A stretch of 64,000 nucleotides of DNA from Isoetes taiwanensis (lineage: Eukaryota; Streptophyta; Lycopodiopsida; Isoetales; Isoetaceae). Position numbers and translations under genes: made by a program. This document shows positions 33,704-45,260 of the stretch, piece by piece (the stretch's first letter is position 1; each line of letters opens with the position of its first letter). The stretch spans positions 1,782,182 through 1,846,181 of the forward strand of contig JAJEKV010000080.1 in assembly GCA_021234155.1 (NCBI GenBank). The letters are read 5' to 3'. The notes beneath the pieces are model-generated. The model made no database searches, was not told the DNA's origin, and saw only the letters and a list, made by a program, of their open reading frames with translations.

Positions 33704-35984
33704 TTTTTTTTTTTTTTATTTTTTTTTTTGATGAGGGAATGAGATATTTTTTCCATTAATTATAGATTGAAAAGTACGTACTACTCAGGTATTTGACCAA
33801 CTAAATGGATCAAATACCAGGAATAGGTAATAAGCATTCCAAAGAATAATGCATATAAGGTTCTAAAAACAGCAACATAAGAGTTGACCAAAAAGTGAAC
33901 AGACAATGTAGCAGATATTTTAACAGAGATAAGTAGCCGATTGAGATCTCTACATTATGCGTTAAAGGCATAAGTCTTGATAGCTGAGTACCTGAAAGCC
34001 TGGACGAAAAATATGATAATGAAAAAACAGATGAGGTTGGTCTTTATGAGTCAAGAAATGTAAAATGGTCAGAGAAGGAAGGCTACGAGATGAAATTGGT
34101 GTGCTTTCCCCAGTCCAAGCAATCCAGCAGATCAGAAACACAAGAAGTAGCCATTATGATCAATAAGTTTCCATAAGCATCTGCCTTTCCTCTATGGTAA
34201 TAATAGCATTCCCTATAGAATAAAAACTGTCTTTCTGTCATCTGCATGTTAATAGTATCCAGAAACCAGAGTGATGTATACCAGGGATAGGTTCTATACG
34301 TACAAAATCAAAATTCCTGACGTATAAAGTCAAAAAATACGTATTTTTTAATAAAATAATGTATTTAACGATAAAACCCTCACGACCGAAAAAGGAAAAA
34401 AAAAGCGTCTGGAAAGCCGCGTGAAACTTTTCTGAAACTTTTTCGTCACCAACTGTGAACCGTCGCCAAAAAAAAAAAAAGAAAAAATTTTTCGAGGCGT
34501 TCAGACGTCTGTGAAACCTTCTGTTTAGCGTCTGTGAAAAAAAGTTCACAGACGCCAATTTGAATTAAAAAAAAAAAAAAAAAAAAAAAAATTTGAAATT
34601 CAAATTTCGCGTCTGTGAACGCTTACATTTTTCGTCTGCTGGAAAATTTTTCGCGTCAGACAAAATAGAAGGTTTACGCCTGAACCCCATTTTTTTTTTT
34701 TTCAGCGTCTGTGGTTTTACTATTTCGGCACGCTGAAAAAACTTTCAGCGTCTGACCAGAAGGTTTCACAGACGCCAAAAATCTTCCGACGGCCGAATTT
34801 TTTTTTTTTGTATTTTTTTTCGTTTTATACGGCAAATATGTGTCAGATCATACAATTCATAATGTATTCGTGATAAAACGTATAAAGCGTATTGAACCTA
34901 TCCCTGATGTATACATTTGATATGTGCTCTTGCAAAACTCATATGCCCACTGGATTTCTGCAACTGGAAAATCTTCAAGCTTAGGAAGTATTCTGTCAGG
35001 TATCTTGGACTTCCAATAAAAATCCTCAAAGGCATTGACTTGAGTGTTTATCTGACCCAAATATCTGACTGCCTCTGTGTAATCGAAACTAGTATCCAGA
35101 TCCCTCTTGCAGAACTCCAGATACTCTAGCAGAATTATGAACAAAATTGCTGTTAGTATGTGAACAATGCAGTTTGAATAAACTAAAATTCCCATAGAAA
35201 TTGCCAATTCTATTCCATTTGTCATCGAAGGAATTATCTTCATTTTGCAATCTTTGAGCAGTAGCAGCATTTTGCAGATCATATACAATATTAATCTTAA
35301 TCCAAGGGATGGAGATTGGGTGTTTCCCATACAAACATCTGTTCCTTTGTTTCCAAATATTCCATAATATGATAAAAACAACAGTGTTATAGAAAGCATT
35401 ATTCTTTAAAAAGTATTCAATAAAAGAATTAGCTTTTTTAAATCTGAAGTTCTCCTTACATCAAATTAGGGAGGCTTTTATTGGCCATGAGCCAAATAAA
35501 ATATGATATCTTTGGGGTGCAGTAGGAAAGCCAGATATTTTTGCAAAGTCTAGAGTCCTTTTCGTCATTAATTTTCCAGTAAAGCTTAGCTTTTGAAGTC
35601 CTATCATTATTTGCAAGCATGTTGTAGATGGAAGAGACTTTGTAATTTGCTTTGCCTCTGCAAATCTAATCAGTAGCACAAGAGCTAGGGGTAATGCTGA
35701 GATTCAACAAAGAGGCTCTAATGTAATTGAAAAGTTTCTTATCAGATAAGGGGTCTCTTAACTTCCTCTTGAGCACAGTCCAAGTAATCCATCTGTTATC
35801 CTCTTGTAGATCACCAATGGTGGTAATCCCAACATTTTTCCATTTCTTGTAAATCCTTGGATGTTTGAATGCCAAAGGGATAGTCCTAGAATGAGAGAGA
35901 GCAGAATTCCAGAAAATTGAAGTATGCTTTTGGAAATTGTTGATCATCTGATGTTCAAAACAACCTGAGATTTTACTCCAAATG
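33704..35984 (-). pseudogene. LINE ORF2, C-terminal part and 3' end (minus-strand LINE)
   Basis: Read on the minus strand: FKHPRIYKKWKNVGITTIGD (35666-36109 frame), then DLNLWNIWKQRN-like sequence within 34857-35399 (IWKQRNRCLYGKHP), ending at an A-rich tail (T-run 33704-33729 on the plus strand) after a 3' sequence containing CCTCATCA. This is the post-RT, zf-RVT-like portion of plant L1-type ORF2. Frameshifts and a 625-bp MITE at 34282 break it. Its upstream continuation is at 38402, beyond an inserted plus-strand LINE. Confidence 0.75.
34282..34906. mobile_element. hAT-type MITE, 625 bp, perfect 8-bp target duplication
   Basis: ATGTATAC flanks the element at 34274-34281 and 34907-34914. 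It starts CAGGGATAGGTTCTATACG and ends CGTATTGAACCTATCCCTG, giving 19-bp terminal inverted repeats with one mismatch. An 8-bp duplication with CAGGG termini identifies the hAT superfamily. Inside there are at least six copies of CGTCTGTGAA or its complement in both orientations, plus long A/T homopolymers. It has no transposase ORF and is therefore non-autonomous. It sits in the decayed minus-strand LINE, so it is younger than that LINE. Confidence 0.9.
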
Positions 35985-38401
35985 TCTGAATTGCGAGCAA
36001 CAACATTTGAGTTGGCTTCAGATAAATGTCCAGGTATGGATGGTATCCCTGTAGAATTTTTTAAAAGGTATTGGGAATGGACGCCAGTAAGCATTATGGA
36101 GGCATACAAAGATTTGTGTACTTCACATCAATTTGATAGGATTTTGAATACGGGTTTGATTTCTCTTATTCCTAAAGTGAAAGAACCTGCGAGCATTCAT
36201 GATTGGCGCCCAATAACTCTTCTATCTACTATCTATAAAATTATTGCGAAAGCCTATGCAGAAAGACTTAAACAGGTTTTGGGATTGAGAATAGATGCGG
36301 CTCAGTCAGGCTTTCTTCCAGGTCGGCAAATTTTTCATAATATAGTGGTAGCATATGAAGGAGTTCATTGGGCCCAATGTTCAGGTCAAAATCTTCTATA
36401 TTTAAAATTGGATTTTGCTAAAGCTTATGATAGTGTGAAGTGGACTTTCTTGGATGCCATGCTTTTGAAATTGGGATTTGGGTCTGGTTTCCGATCTATG
36501 ATACATAAAATGTTGATTTCTGCTAAGCGGGTAGTACTGTATCATGGAGAACCATTGGTGCTTTTTCCAATTGAACGTGGAATAAGGCAAGGTTGCCCTT
36601 TAGCTCCTTTTTTATTTACTATAGTGGCAGAAGGACTTTCGCAACTATTGCATGAGGCTGAAAAGGATGGTTTGGTAAAGGGATTATTTGCAGACGATAC
36701 CTTCTTGCTAGTGGATGGTGAAGAGAATAATGTGCAGATAATCAAAAAGATTTTGGATATATTTTTAATTGCATCTGGTTGTCTCCTTAGGGCTAAGTGT
36801 AGTGCTTTATGGGTGGGGAAGGAAGCGGTTCCACATTTTTATATGAGTATGCCCGAAGGTTGTTGTACCATCCGCAAAAGACAAAGCTTCTAGGAGTCCC
36901 CTTTGGTCTAGATATTGACATGAATGAAGCATGGGATGAAATTATCTTAAATTTACAAAGGCAACTGATTTGGTGGAGAGGTCCAAAGTTATCCTTGGCA
37001 GGTAGAATTCAAGTAGCTAAGTCATTATTGAACAATACGCATATTTATTTGGTTTGGTTCTATTGGCTCCACTTCTAAGTTTGCGAGATAAAAAAGATTG
37101 TAAGAGATTTTGTCCGGTGTACCGATCAAGGAGGCACCGTGAAGGTGGCGTGGAAGAAATGTATGTTGTTTAAACAACAAGGAGGACTTGGTATGTTGGA
37201 TCTTTCTTTACAGGGTAAGGTCTTAGCTTCTAAGCTATTGTTCAGTTTGTTGAAAGATGATTGTGCATCACCGTATGAAGTTACTTAAACAATCAAGAAA
37301 AGAGTGTATGGTTTTTCATAAGCGAGGTGTGAGAATTGAGCTCCCTTGGGCATTGTTATATCCATTGAAAGCTTATTCACATGCCTCTCCAGAGTACTGA
37401 AAGGCTTGCTTCAGGCCTGGAAGGTAGTCCAGCAGGTGATCCTTTCTATGGTTGCCTTTGTATACTCATGGACAACTACACCCAGTTGTAGAATTTATGC
37501 ATGCGCATTCCCAAGTGAGGTGGAGGAGAGCATGTATTATTTCTATTGAACAGTGGTATTTTGGTATTGACATTGCTCCTTGGCAATGGTTTCAGGAGAC
37601 ATATGGGTTGTTGGATAAAGATATCAGTATATGGGCTTATGTAGCAAGTGCTCTTCCTCTAATTAAGAAGGTGGGTAACAAGAGATGCTGGAACTTTGTT
37701 CAAGGTATTAAAGAAGGCAAGAAGCTAGTAAGTTCATGCTACAGATTGCTTACCTCCTCAAGTACTTTATCACCTTCTCGAAAATGGCACTTACAGACTT
37801 TGCCTTCTCAATGGCAATCCATCTGGAACCTTGTTTGGTATAAATATAATCCTCCAAAGGTAAATGTTCTACTTTGGCAGGTGATTCATCGCTCTTTGAG
37901 AGTTAATGAGATGGTTCATCGCTTTAAGCCGGGAGTAAGCCCACTTTGCCCAATGTGTGAGCGGTGCATTGAAACATTGGAGCACTGTTTATATTTGTGT
38001 GCAGAGCTGAGTAGTCTTAGGTCCTGGCTGCATTCTCTTTTTGGAGTATCTTTGGATAGTCAGCACTTTCTTTTGGGTATTTATCCAAATCGATTGGATT
38101 TGCTTCTAAAAGGATTGCATTTCACAAGACAAAGTCTTGGCTAATATGGAGTGTATGGAAGCGAAGGCGAAGAAAGGTCTTTTATGATAAAATATTTTCT
38201 TCTCAGGTGGTGCTTCAAGAAATTCGTAAGAAGTTGTATAATTGTTTTCAGATTTCCAATTGGCCTGATCGTATTAAAATTCCAATATGGAGTGATTATC
38301 TAAAAGTGATTGATGCTTCAGGGACATTTCTTACTTCTGGAAGTACTTTGTAATATTTTGAGTGTATAATATGAAGTAAAACACGTTCTCCAAAAAAAAA
38401 A
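35985..38401 (+). pseudogene. 5'-truncated LINE ORF2 (reverse transcriptase, zf-RVT) nested in an opposite LINE
   Basis: From 35985 the frame enters the RT N-terminus (ELASDKCPGMDGIPVEFF), continues through LISLIPKV, ITLLSTIYKIIAKAYAERL, DFAKAYDSVKW (motif A), GIRQGCPLAPFLF (motif B) and FADD (36687-36698, expected YADD, motif C). A frameshift near 36890 leads into TKLLGVPFGLDI and WWRGPKLSLAGRIQVAKSLL. Further on, 37452-38144 holds the zinc-binding RT-associated domain (PPKVNVLLWQVIHRSL, CPMCERCIETLEHCLYLC). It ends in an A-tail at about 38391-38401. The endonuclease is missing, as expected for 5' truncation. Confidence 0.9.
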
Positions 38402-40895
38402 ATATATATATTTCTCATGATGGGCGAGATGTTTGGAGCAGGCTGGATTATGAAGAAAGCAGATGAAGGAAGATTGTGTTTAACAGTAGGATGACCTTTA
38501 AATTTGCATTTATCTAGCCAATATTTAATAAAGACAGTGGCTGGATTATTTTTTTGGAAAAGAGCTCTCCAGATATATTTGCCAACTAAGGTAGAGCCTT
38601 GTAGGAAAAGGCTTTTGCAGCCAATACCACCCCTTGATTTGGGTTTAGTTAAATAGTTCCAATTGATTAGATGTCGTTTTTCCCTAGATGAAGTTCCTGA
38701 TAATTTTTTCCAACTAAAGATAAACAGATTTGGGTGCAAGCAATGCAGAGGAGAAATAGATATGAGAACTTGCAATAACAGCATTTGCAATAATAATCCT
38801 TCCAGCGAGAGAGAGAGACAATTGCCATAATTATTCAATTTCTTTTTTATTCTGGTGATAATTGGATTCCACAGATCCTTAATATTATTGTCTAAAGAAA
38901 GTGGTAACCCCAGAAGTTTGTAGCTTGTGAGGAATTTAAACAATTAATTCCACATATACTTTGTTGCTCTATTTCACCAATTATGCTGCATTTGCTGAAA
39001 TTGAGAAAGATACCAGAGGCTGCACTAAAGCTAGAGATAATATCCAGATAAGCAGAGATGTTGGAACTGTCATTTTTGAGAAAACTAAATGAGTCATCAG
39101 CATATTGCAAGATATTCATGTTGGTAATATTATCAGGTAAGATCAAACCCGCAATATTCCCTAAACTTTATTGATGATTAATGACTATTGCAAAAATTTT
39201 AGTGACAGCAATGAAGATGTAGGGAGCCAAAGGGCAGCCTTGTCTGACCCCTCTGGCTAAAGAGAAGAAAGGTCCAGGGGAGCTATTGATTAGCACAGTA
39301 GACTGGGATCGATAATTTAGACCATATATCAATTTAATGATTTTATCAGAAAAACCAAGCTTGCCAAGGGCATAATCAATAAATTTCCAGTGAACGGTAT
39401 CAAAGGCTTTAGAAAAGTCCAATTTCAGAAGAACACAAATTTGGCTAGTATGCTTGTTCCAATGAAGACCTTCAACAACAACAATGTAGTTATCTAGAAT
39501 ATATCTATTAGGTAGAAATGCAGATTGAGAAAGACTGATATTATTTTGAAGATGATCTTTAACTCGATTGGCAATAATTTTGGCACAGACCTTATATGAA
39601 GTATTGGTCAGAGATATTGGTCTCCAGTCTAAAAAGCTTTTGGATCCTCATTTTTGGGGATTAAAGAAATAAGTCCAGCAGAGATGGCAGGGTGAAGATG
39701 ATTGGATAGCCAGAAACCATGGACCATTCTAATAAAATCACATTGAATAACATCCCAGAAGTCATCAGGACCAGGACTCTTTCCTTTAGCAAGGGATCTT
39801 AGAGTGTTGTAGACCTCTTCAAGACTCGGAGGGGTAGACATATTATCATTCAGATGACCATTGTCATAATGAATCTGCTGATGAAGGAGGTTCTCCACCA
39901 TGCCAAACAAAATATTTGCCTTACTGACAGTGGAAGGATCATTGAGATGATCAGAGAAAAGCTCACAATATTTGTTATTGAAGAAATTAGAGATATCAGA
40001 GTGGCTGTCCAATATGACATTGTTATCATTATGAACTTTTGAAATATTCCATTTCAAAAGCTTATTCTTGGCCGCCCTAAAGAAAAACTTGGAGTTACCC
40101 TTATCCATGTTAGCATAGTACTTCAATTTACAACTTATTGGAGCACCTTTGGCTTCAATATCTTCAATCACTTTGATTGCATTTTCTAGATTTCCTTCCA
40201 GCAAATGGAGGCTGAGATTGAGGGGGTCCTATTGAAGCTGCATTCTCACCTGTTTAATCTCTTGATTTGATCATGATGAGCTTTAGCCCAACTTTTAATC
40301 CAGTCCTTACAGGCTTTAATATCTGAATAAAATTCTTGCATAGAGCTAAGTTGTTCAAACTGACTCTTGGGAGGTTGGAGTAAAAGGCTTTAAATTCAGA
40401 GCAGAAGGTCTCAAATTTGAGGAGAGAATAATTAAATTTAAAGGGGATGTTGCCTTGCCTCTTTAACACCACTTCATGTTTAATAGATAGGAATTGAGGT
40501 TGGTGATCAGGAATGGAGGTGCATTCATCACTAGTTATCAAACAATTATCCCAGAAATCATTGCTCAGATTGGTAATGTAAAATCTGTCAAGGGCACAGT
40601 AGACACTTTTGTTACCATCCTGCTTGTTACTCCAAGTAAATTTAGCAGTGGAAGAGGGAATATGATGCAGAAGATGATTATCCATAAGGTTATTCCATGA
40701 AATCTTCTCTCTGCAAGACAAGTTAAGATGCTTGCCTAATTTGAGATCCCAAGTAGGGGTGTTGTTAAAATTCCTCTCAAGATCCAAGTTGAGATATCTT
40801 GATTTTGAAGCCAATTATCTATATTCAACCATAGAATTTCTCTGTCTCTTGAGAGTTGAGGCTTAAATATTTAAAATTCCAAACCTGTTTTCATT
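38402..40895 (-). pseudogene. LINE ORF2 (endonuclease end, reverse transcriptase), minus-strand LINE
   Basis: Minus-strand order: end of the AP-type endonuclease (40254-40814: RFYITNLSNDFW, and IPDHQP where SDH is usual), linker, RT start (GKSPGPDDF), a broken segment near 39630-39420, motif A (DFSKAFDTVHW), motif B (GVRQGCPLAPYIF), motif C YADD (39093-39104) and the downstream YKLLGLPLSLD and SRGGIGCKSLFLQGSTLVGKYIW region. The frame stops at 38402 where the plus-strand LINE tail begins and resumes at 35984. The N-terminal ~170 residues of the endonuclease are absent, cut at a repeat with a CATTCTAGAATGGGACT motif at 40895. Confidence 0.88.
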
Positions 40896-41029
40896 CTAGA
40901 ATGGGACTCGCATGAAACCAACAAACTTAGACTTGCTTCTCATTCATCTCAGCAGATTTTCTACAATGGTGGATAGTGGGTAGCCGCACACATGCGAACT
41001 ACCCATAAAAAATAAAGGGAAAATCCAAT

Positions 41030-41346
41030 TATATCATTTGGACCCCAACAAAATACAATGCTGATAGAGACTGGGCTAGTGTACCTGCCGAAAGCTTATC
41101 ACCGGGATTAAAAAACCCCGCCCTTTCGGGTTTTCGAGGAAAAACCCTAGTGATAAGCCTTCGGCAAGGGGCTTGGACAAACATAAGGCATAAAAATCGC
41201 TCCCAAAACCCACGAATGGAAAAGTCGAAACAGATGCCGCCGCTAACACATGCACCGCACATCACCAACAAAACAACAAGACAAAACAAACCTCCCAGTG
41301 GAGGGGTGATTCTGTGGCGTGCCACGCGATAAAAATACAATAACAA
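41030..41346 (-). mobile_element. LINE 3' terminal region (GC-rich family), second copy
   Basis: The minus frame 41029-41346 ends in sequence matching the end of the 57000-62118 LINE. GGATTAAAAAACCCCGCCC and TTCGGGTTTTCGAGGAAAAA (plus strand, 41113-41152) are the inverse of 62015-62052. The peptide (FPRKPERAGFFNPGDKL) parallels the other copy (FPSKTLRGGGFLIQ). It is a 5'-truncated insertion. Confidence 0.65.
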
Positions 41347-41363
41347 AGAAGGGGGAGGGTGGG

Positions 41364-41910
41364 TTCAAAGAGAATAAGGTACTGCTGAGAAGAGGAAGCG
41401 CATGAGAAGTCGAGCGTAAACGATGCCTAAAATAGCTAACTCCCAACGAACGAGCATGCGCCGCCCATGCATGCAAAACATGCATGCTCGTCCCCATTCT
41501 AGAATGGCGATCCGATGTCTCTCGGATCGATGGGATTCTAGAATGGGACTACATGAAACCAAACAAACCGCCTCAAATACCAAAGGACTTCCTTAACAAA
41601 CTAGAATCGAGGGGACGAAGGTCACCGGGATGAAGGCTAAAAAGGCCGAAAAGGACAAAGATGAAAGAAAGCGCCAAATTAGCCAAACCAGGCAGGAAGA
41701 AGCCCTCCCCCGCCTCGAAACAATTCAAAGAGAATAAGGTACTCTTTGAGAGAGAAGAGGAAGCGCCGATGAGAAGTCGAAGCAGAAACGTGCCTAAAAT
41801 AGCGAACTCCCAACCAGAACGAGCATGCGCCGCCCGCATGCATGCAAAACATGCATGCTCGTCCCATTCTAGAATGGCGATCCGATGTCTCGGATCGATG
41901 GGATTAGAGG
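41364..41910. repeat. Direct repeat of about 185 bp with internal palindromes, two copies
   Basis: Copies at about 41364-41546 and 41723-41906 share TCAAAGAGAATAAGGTACT, GAGAAGTCGA, CGAACGAGCATGCGCCGCCC, the palindrome CATGCATG-CAAAA-CATGCATG, CATTCTAGAATG and CCGATGTCTCGGATCGATGG. ATTCTAGAATGGGACT plus CATGAAACCAA occurs at 40896 and 41533. The copies have transposon-like features (palindromes, GTTTGTTTGGTTTCATG on the complementary strand), so they may be related MITEs, but clean target duplications were not found. Confidence 0.75.
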
Positions 41911-44629
41911 AGAAAGTGACAGCCTGCCAAGATTTGCAAGGGCTGTTAAATAGTGATATGCTTCAGGTTTTTCCAGATGATACATAGACCACCTGAGGTA
42001 CATGTAGCTTCAATCCAAATAGAAGCATTACCTGGAGATATCCAACCTGCCAGGTTTGAGCATTCAAATTGAGGTAACCTCAATTCCTGTAACATAATGA
42101 TATCTATTGTTTAAATTTGGTTTTTCCGGCAATCCTTAAACTTTTTGGATTTTATTTTCAGGTTATTTTCCCAAGGTTTTAAAGCTTTTAGTTGCCGGAA
42201 AAACTTTCTGGTAATCCAAAAAATCGGGTATGTGGATTTTCTTATTATTTGGATAGCGTTTTGGATTATTTCTGCTTTTGGAGGACTTGGCGGATTCCTC
42301 TGCATGTAGGCCACGAAGATTAGGCCACGAAGATGATTCATGTTTTGTCATTATCCGCCAAAATATTGCGTCTGTTGTATAATTTTTCTTGCTTTTGATT
42401 TCTTGCGGATATAGCAGAGAGGGAGCCGATTCGAAAATTGGGGCTCTCCACGATGCCCTATAGTTGCTTGGTCCCCGTTTTGAGGTATTTACATGATAAT
42501 AATGCAATTGGAGGAAGAAACCATGATCGATGGAGTTTGAGAACTCCCAACTGATGCTTGAGCAGATAAAATCTTCTAGATCTTTTATGGTTTCTCTCCA
42601 CATATAGGAACATTTTGGGCCATCAGAAGACTATCACAAGGATTATTTTGAGCCATCAGAAGACTATGACAAGGATTACATCGCCTTCTAGGTGAGTTGC
42701 CGCCACTGTATCATTTTTTGTAGGGTTTTTTTGTTGACGAGAGGCACATATAGATTTTGGATTCATGAATCCCTCATGTGCTCAATTTTTTTTTTAGGTT
42801 GATTATTCTGTGGTGCAGCAAGAGTTTTGTTGAAGCTTTTGGCACTCAATCTTGATGTGTAGATGAAATGCAGAAGAAGTAATTACGGCAGTTATTGATT
42901 AAATAAGCTGCTAATGTTGTTTCGGCAAAAATAGTTTATTGATTAAGCTCGATTTTATTGTAGGGAGGTTAAATCTTGGGTTTCCAAAGATATCTTGAGG
43001 TAATTATGTTTATTCCTTGGATTGTTTATGTAGGCAACAATTCCTGTATGCAGATACTGCGACAGAGGCGGCAGATGCAGTTTCCACTTCCTTTCACAAG
43101 CAACAAATGCAGTTTGCACTTCAAAGGATGAAAGCAATCAAACCATGATGTCATACAATATATCAAGGTAACAGGTAAGAATTAGAGTGTTGCATTTTAG
43201 TGAAGTATTGATTTTGTGAGATGTTAGAAACCTTAATGCAGATTGCTAGAATCAATGTAGTTAGATTCTTAGAATGAATGTAGTTGTATCCAGTCAATAT
43301 GAATAGGATGCATTCGCATCAATGGACATCAAGACGAGCAATTGTACTACTATTTCAGCTATAGAATGTAGTTACCCCATGCCCTTGCATCAGGTAATGC
43401 GAGTGTGTATTCCATTGGTGGCCTTCAGATTGATGCATCACCTGCACTTCTAATATCTCCGAATTTTGTGAACGGATACAGAAGGCTCATGTTGACTTAG
43501 TTTTGTAAATTGATAGTTTTACCATAGATGTTGATTTGAAATTCTTGACTCTTAGTTACTGCAATGTATTCTTTGCATTACCCTTAGAGCGCATTCTGAC
43601 TAAGTTCTATGGGTCATACAAAGACCAACAAATGCAGATGCAAAGAAATTTGTGGTAGAAACAGGAATGCAACAATCTATCAACGTCAACACCATGAATC
43701 CAAATATTTCATAAGTAGATTTCTGTTCATTATAATTTTGTAGTCTCCAATGTATGAATCTCTCTTTTTCCATTATGTTAGTCTGCAGTATGAAGCCACT
43801 GCATTGTCACAGCCAAGACATGTATGTGTTGATTATTAACAACAAAAAGAATTATGTGCAAGGGTTGAAATCAGCTAGCCTAATGTGGAGCATATTTGCA
43901 CATTGTTCCTTCCATTCCTCTCTTGGTTCCCCTCCAGATATAACTAGGCATTGTACAGTTGTCTACGTATGATTGTATTTATGCCCGGCAAGTGACAGTG
44001 ACAGTTTAAAAAGCTTCAGCAAATGATGAATATTTGAAGGTAACAAATACCATTGAGTTTTTTTTAGCATGCTAAACTATATTTTGTTGCTATTACAAGC
44101 AGCATTGCTCTGCTCAGCATTGAAAAGGGCATTTGATCCCTCAATTTTTTGCAAATGGGTTCCTGTCAGATCTTCAAGAAGGCTCCTGCCGTAAGCCATG
44201 GTAGTCATTTTTCTCATGCTCTCCTTTTGTTAGAGTTTGAAGTGTCGCTGAGTATAGCAGTAATGTCGCTGATGATTAGAGGTGGCTTGGTTTTCTTTGC
44301 TGTCTAGCCTGTACAGGGCAACATCGGTCAATATTATGTTTAAGGTCAAATGTTTTTTTTCTTGCATTCATCTCTTTGTTTCTTCGCTTTATTTCGTTCG
44401 ATTTCAAGCTCATTTTTTACTTAACAAGATTAGTCCGTGGATTCTTCATACAGCAAATATACTTCTATTTGTTTCTGACCGGCTTTCATCCCAATATTTT
44501 GCAGGTCCGGAACAGAACATTTGATTATGTAGTGGACCGGGAGAGGGGTTTTCAGTAAACATACCATGGGGTTGTGCAGGAATTGGTAATAATGATTACC
44601 TACTTGCGTTTATCCATATCGTGCTTCTG
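41911..44629. other. No gene recognised; inverted repeat and short tandem repeat
   Basis: AT-rich region. It contains a perfect 12-bp inverted repeat (TTTTTCCGGCAA at 42121-42132 and TTGCCGGAAAAA at 42192-42203) and a 33-bp tandem repeat (42613-42678). The minus ORF of 146 codons at 42163-42603 overlaps the inverted repeat and has no recognised family. A fragment TTTATGCCCGGCAA near 43978 repeats the start of the Helitron terminus seen at 47400. Confidence 0.45.
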
Positions 44630-45260
44630 ATAGGAGTTCGTTGGGGCCTTGCTTTATCTCACCAATGCTAGACCCAATTTCGTCCATGCATCATCCTAAA
44701 GTTCTGCATTGGAAAGCAGCTGAACGAATCCTACATTATCTCAGAGGGAGTTAATGTACCAAAGTTGCCAATCCTACTCTTGTGCTTTCCTCATTCTGAT
44801 ATTGCATCTACAGATCTTGAGTAAAGAAACTGTATTACAGGATGTCTCTTTCTTTGGAAGCAATCCTATGAGTTGGGGCTCTAAGTGCTATTGAAGCTGA
44901 AGTCAAAGCCTTGATTACAACAGTTGGTTCACTTCCATGAAAATTTGAGATTTGTTTCAAACCTGCAGCAATCTATTGGATAACAGTGGAGCAATTACTC
45001 ATGCAAAAGACTATAAGATGCACTGGCAAAAGACTCATGGATATTAATTGTTAAAGCGCAGCTTCAAAATGGCTCCCTCTCCCTCTCCCTCTCCCTCTCC
45101 CTCTCTCTCAAACATCAAGTTGCTGATAGTTTCATAAAACCGCTTGGAGGACATCATTTCAGTCACATAAAACAACCCTTGCATGTTCTGCCCTACTATC
45201 ATCCGTGGGGTTGTGATATTCTTCTAGCTCTTCTCCTATCCAGGGGCATTTGTATTTTGT
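44630..45260 (+). pseudogene. Ty1/copia RNase H and C-terminal remnant
   Basis: In changing frames the plus strand shows GALLYLTNARPNF, HWKAAERILHYLRGS, then ITGCLF and NPMSWGSK, and near the end HQVADSFIKPLGG. These are the connection and RNase H motifs of Copia elements (Y-LTATRPDI, HW-AAKRILRYLKGT, STTGY-F-GG-PISWSSKKQ, VAD-FTKPL). Many stops and frameshifts are present. Neither the RT motifs nor an LTR were found on either side. Confidence 0.75.
45073..45114. repeat. Microsatellite (CCCTCT)n
   Basis: About six units of CTCCCT followed by CTCTCTC, lying within the Copia remnant between its RNase H and its C-terminal motif. Confidence 0.95.

Noticed and set aside
34282-34906. ORFs inside the hAT MITE (for example about 34238-34558 minus)
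   Set aside because: They are made of homopolymer-encoded Phe/Lys runs and subterminal repeats, and do not look like a transposase.
42163-42603. 146-codon minus-strand ORF
   Set aside because: It contains the inverted repeat at 42121-42203 at its end, shows no family signature, and no neighbouring exon was found.
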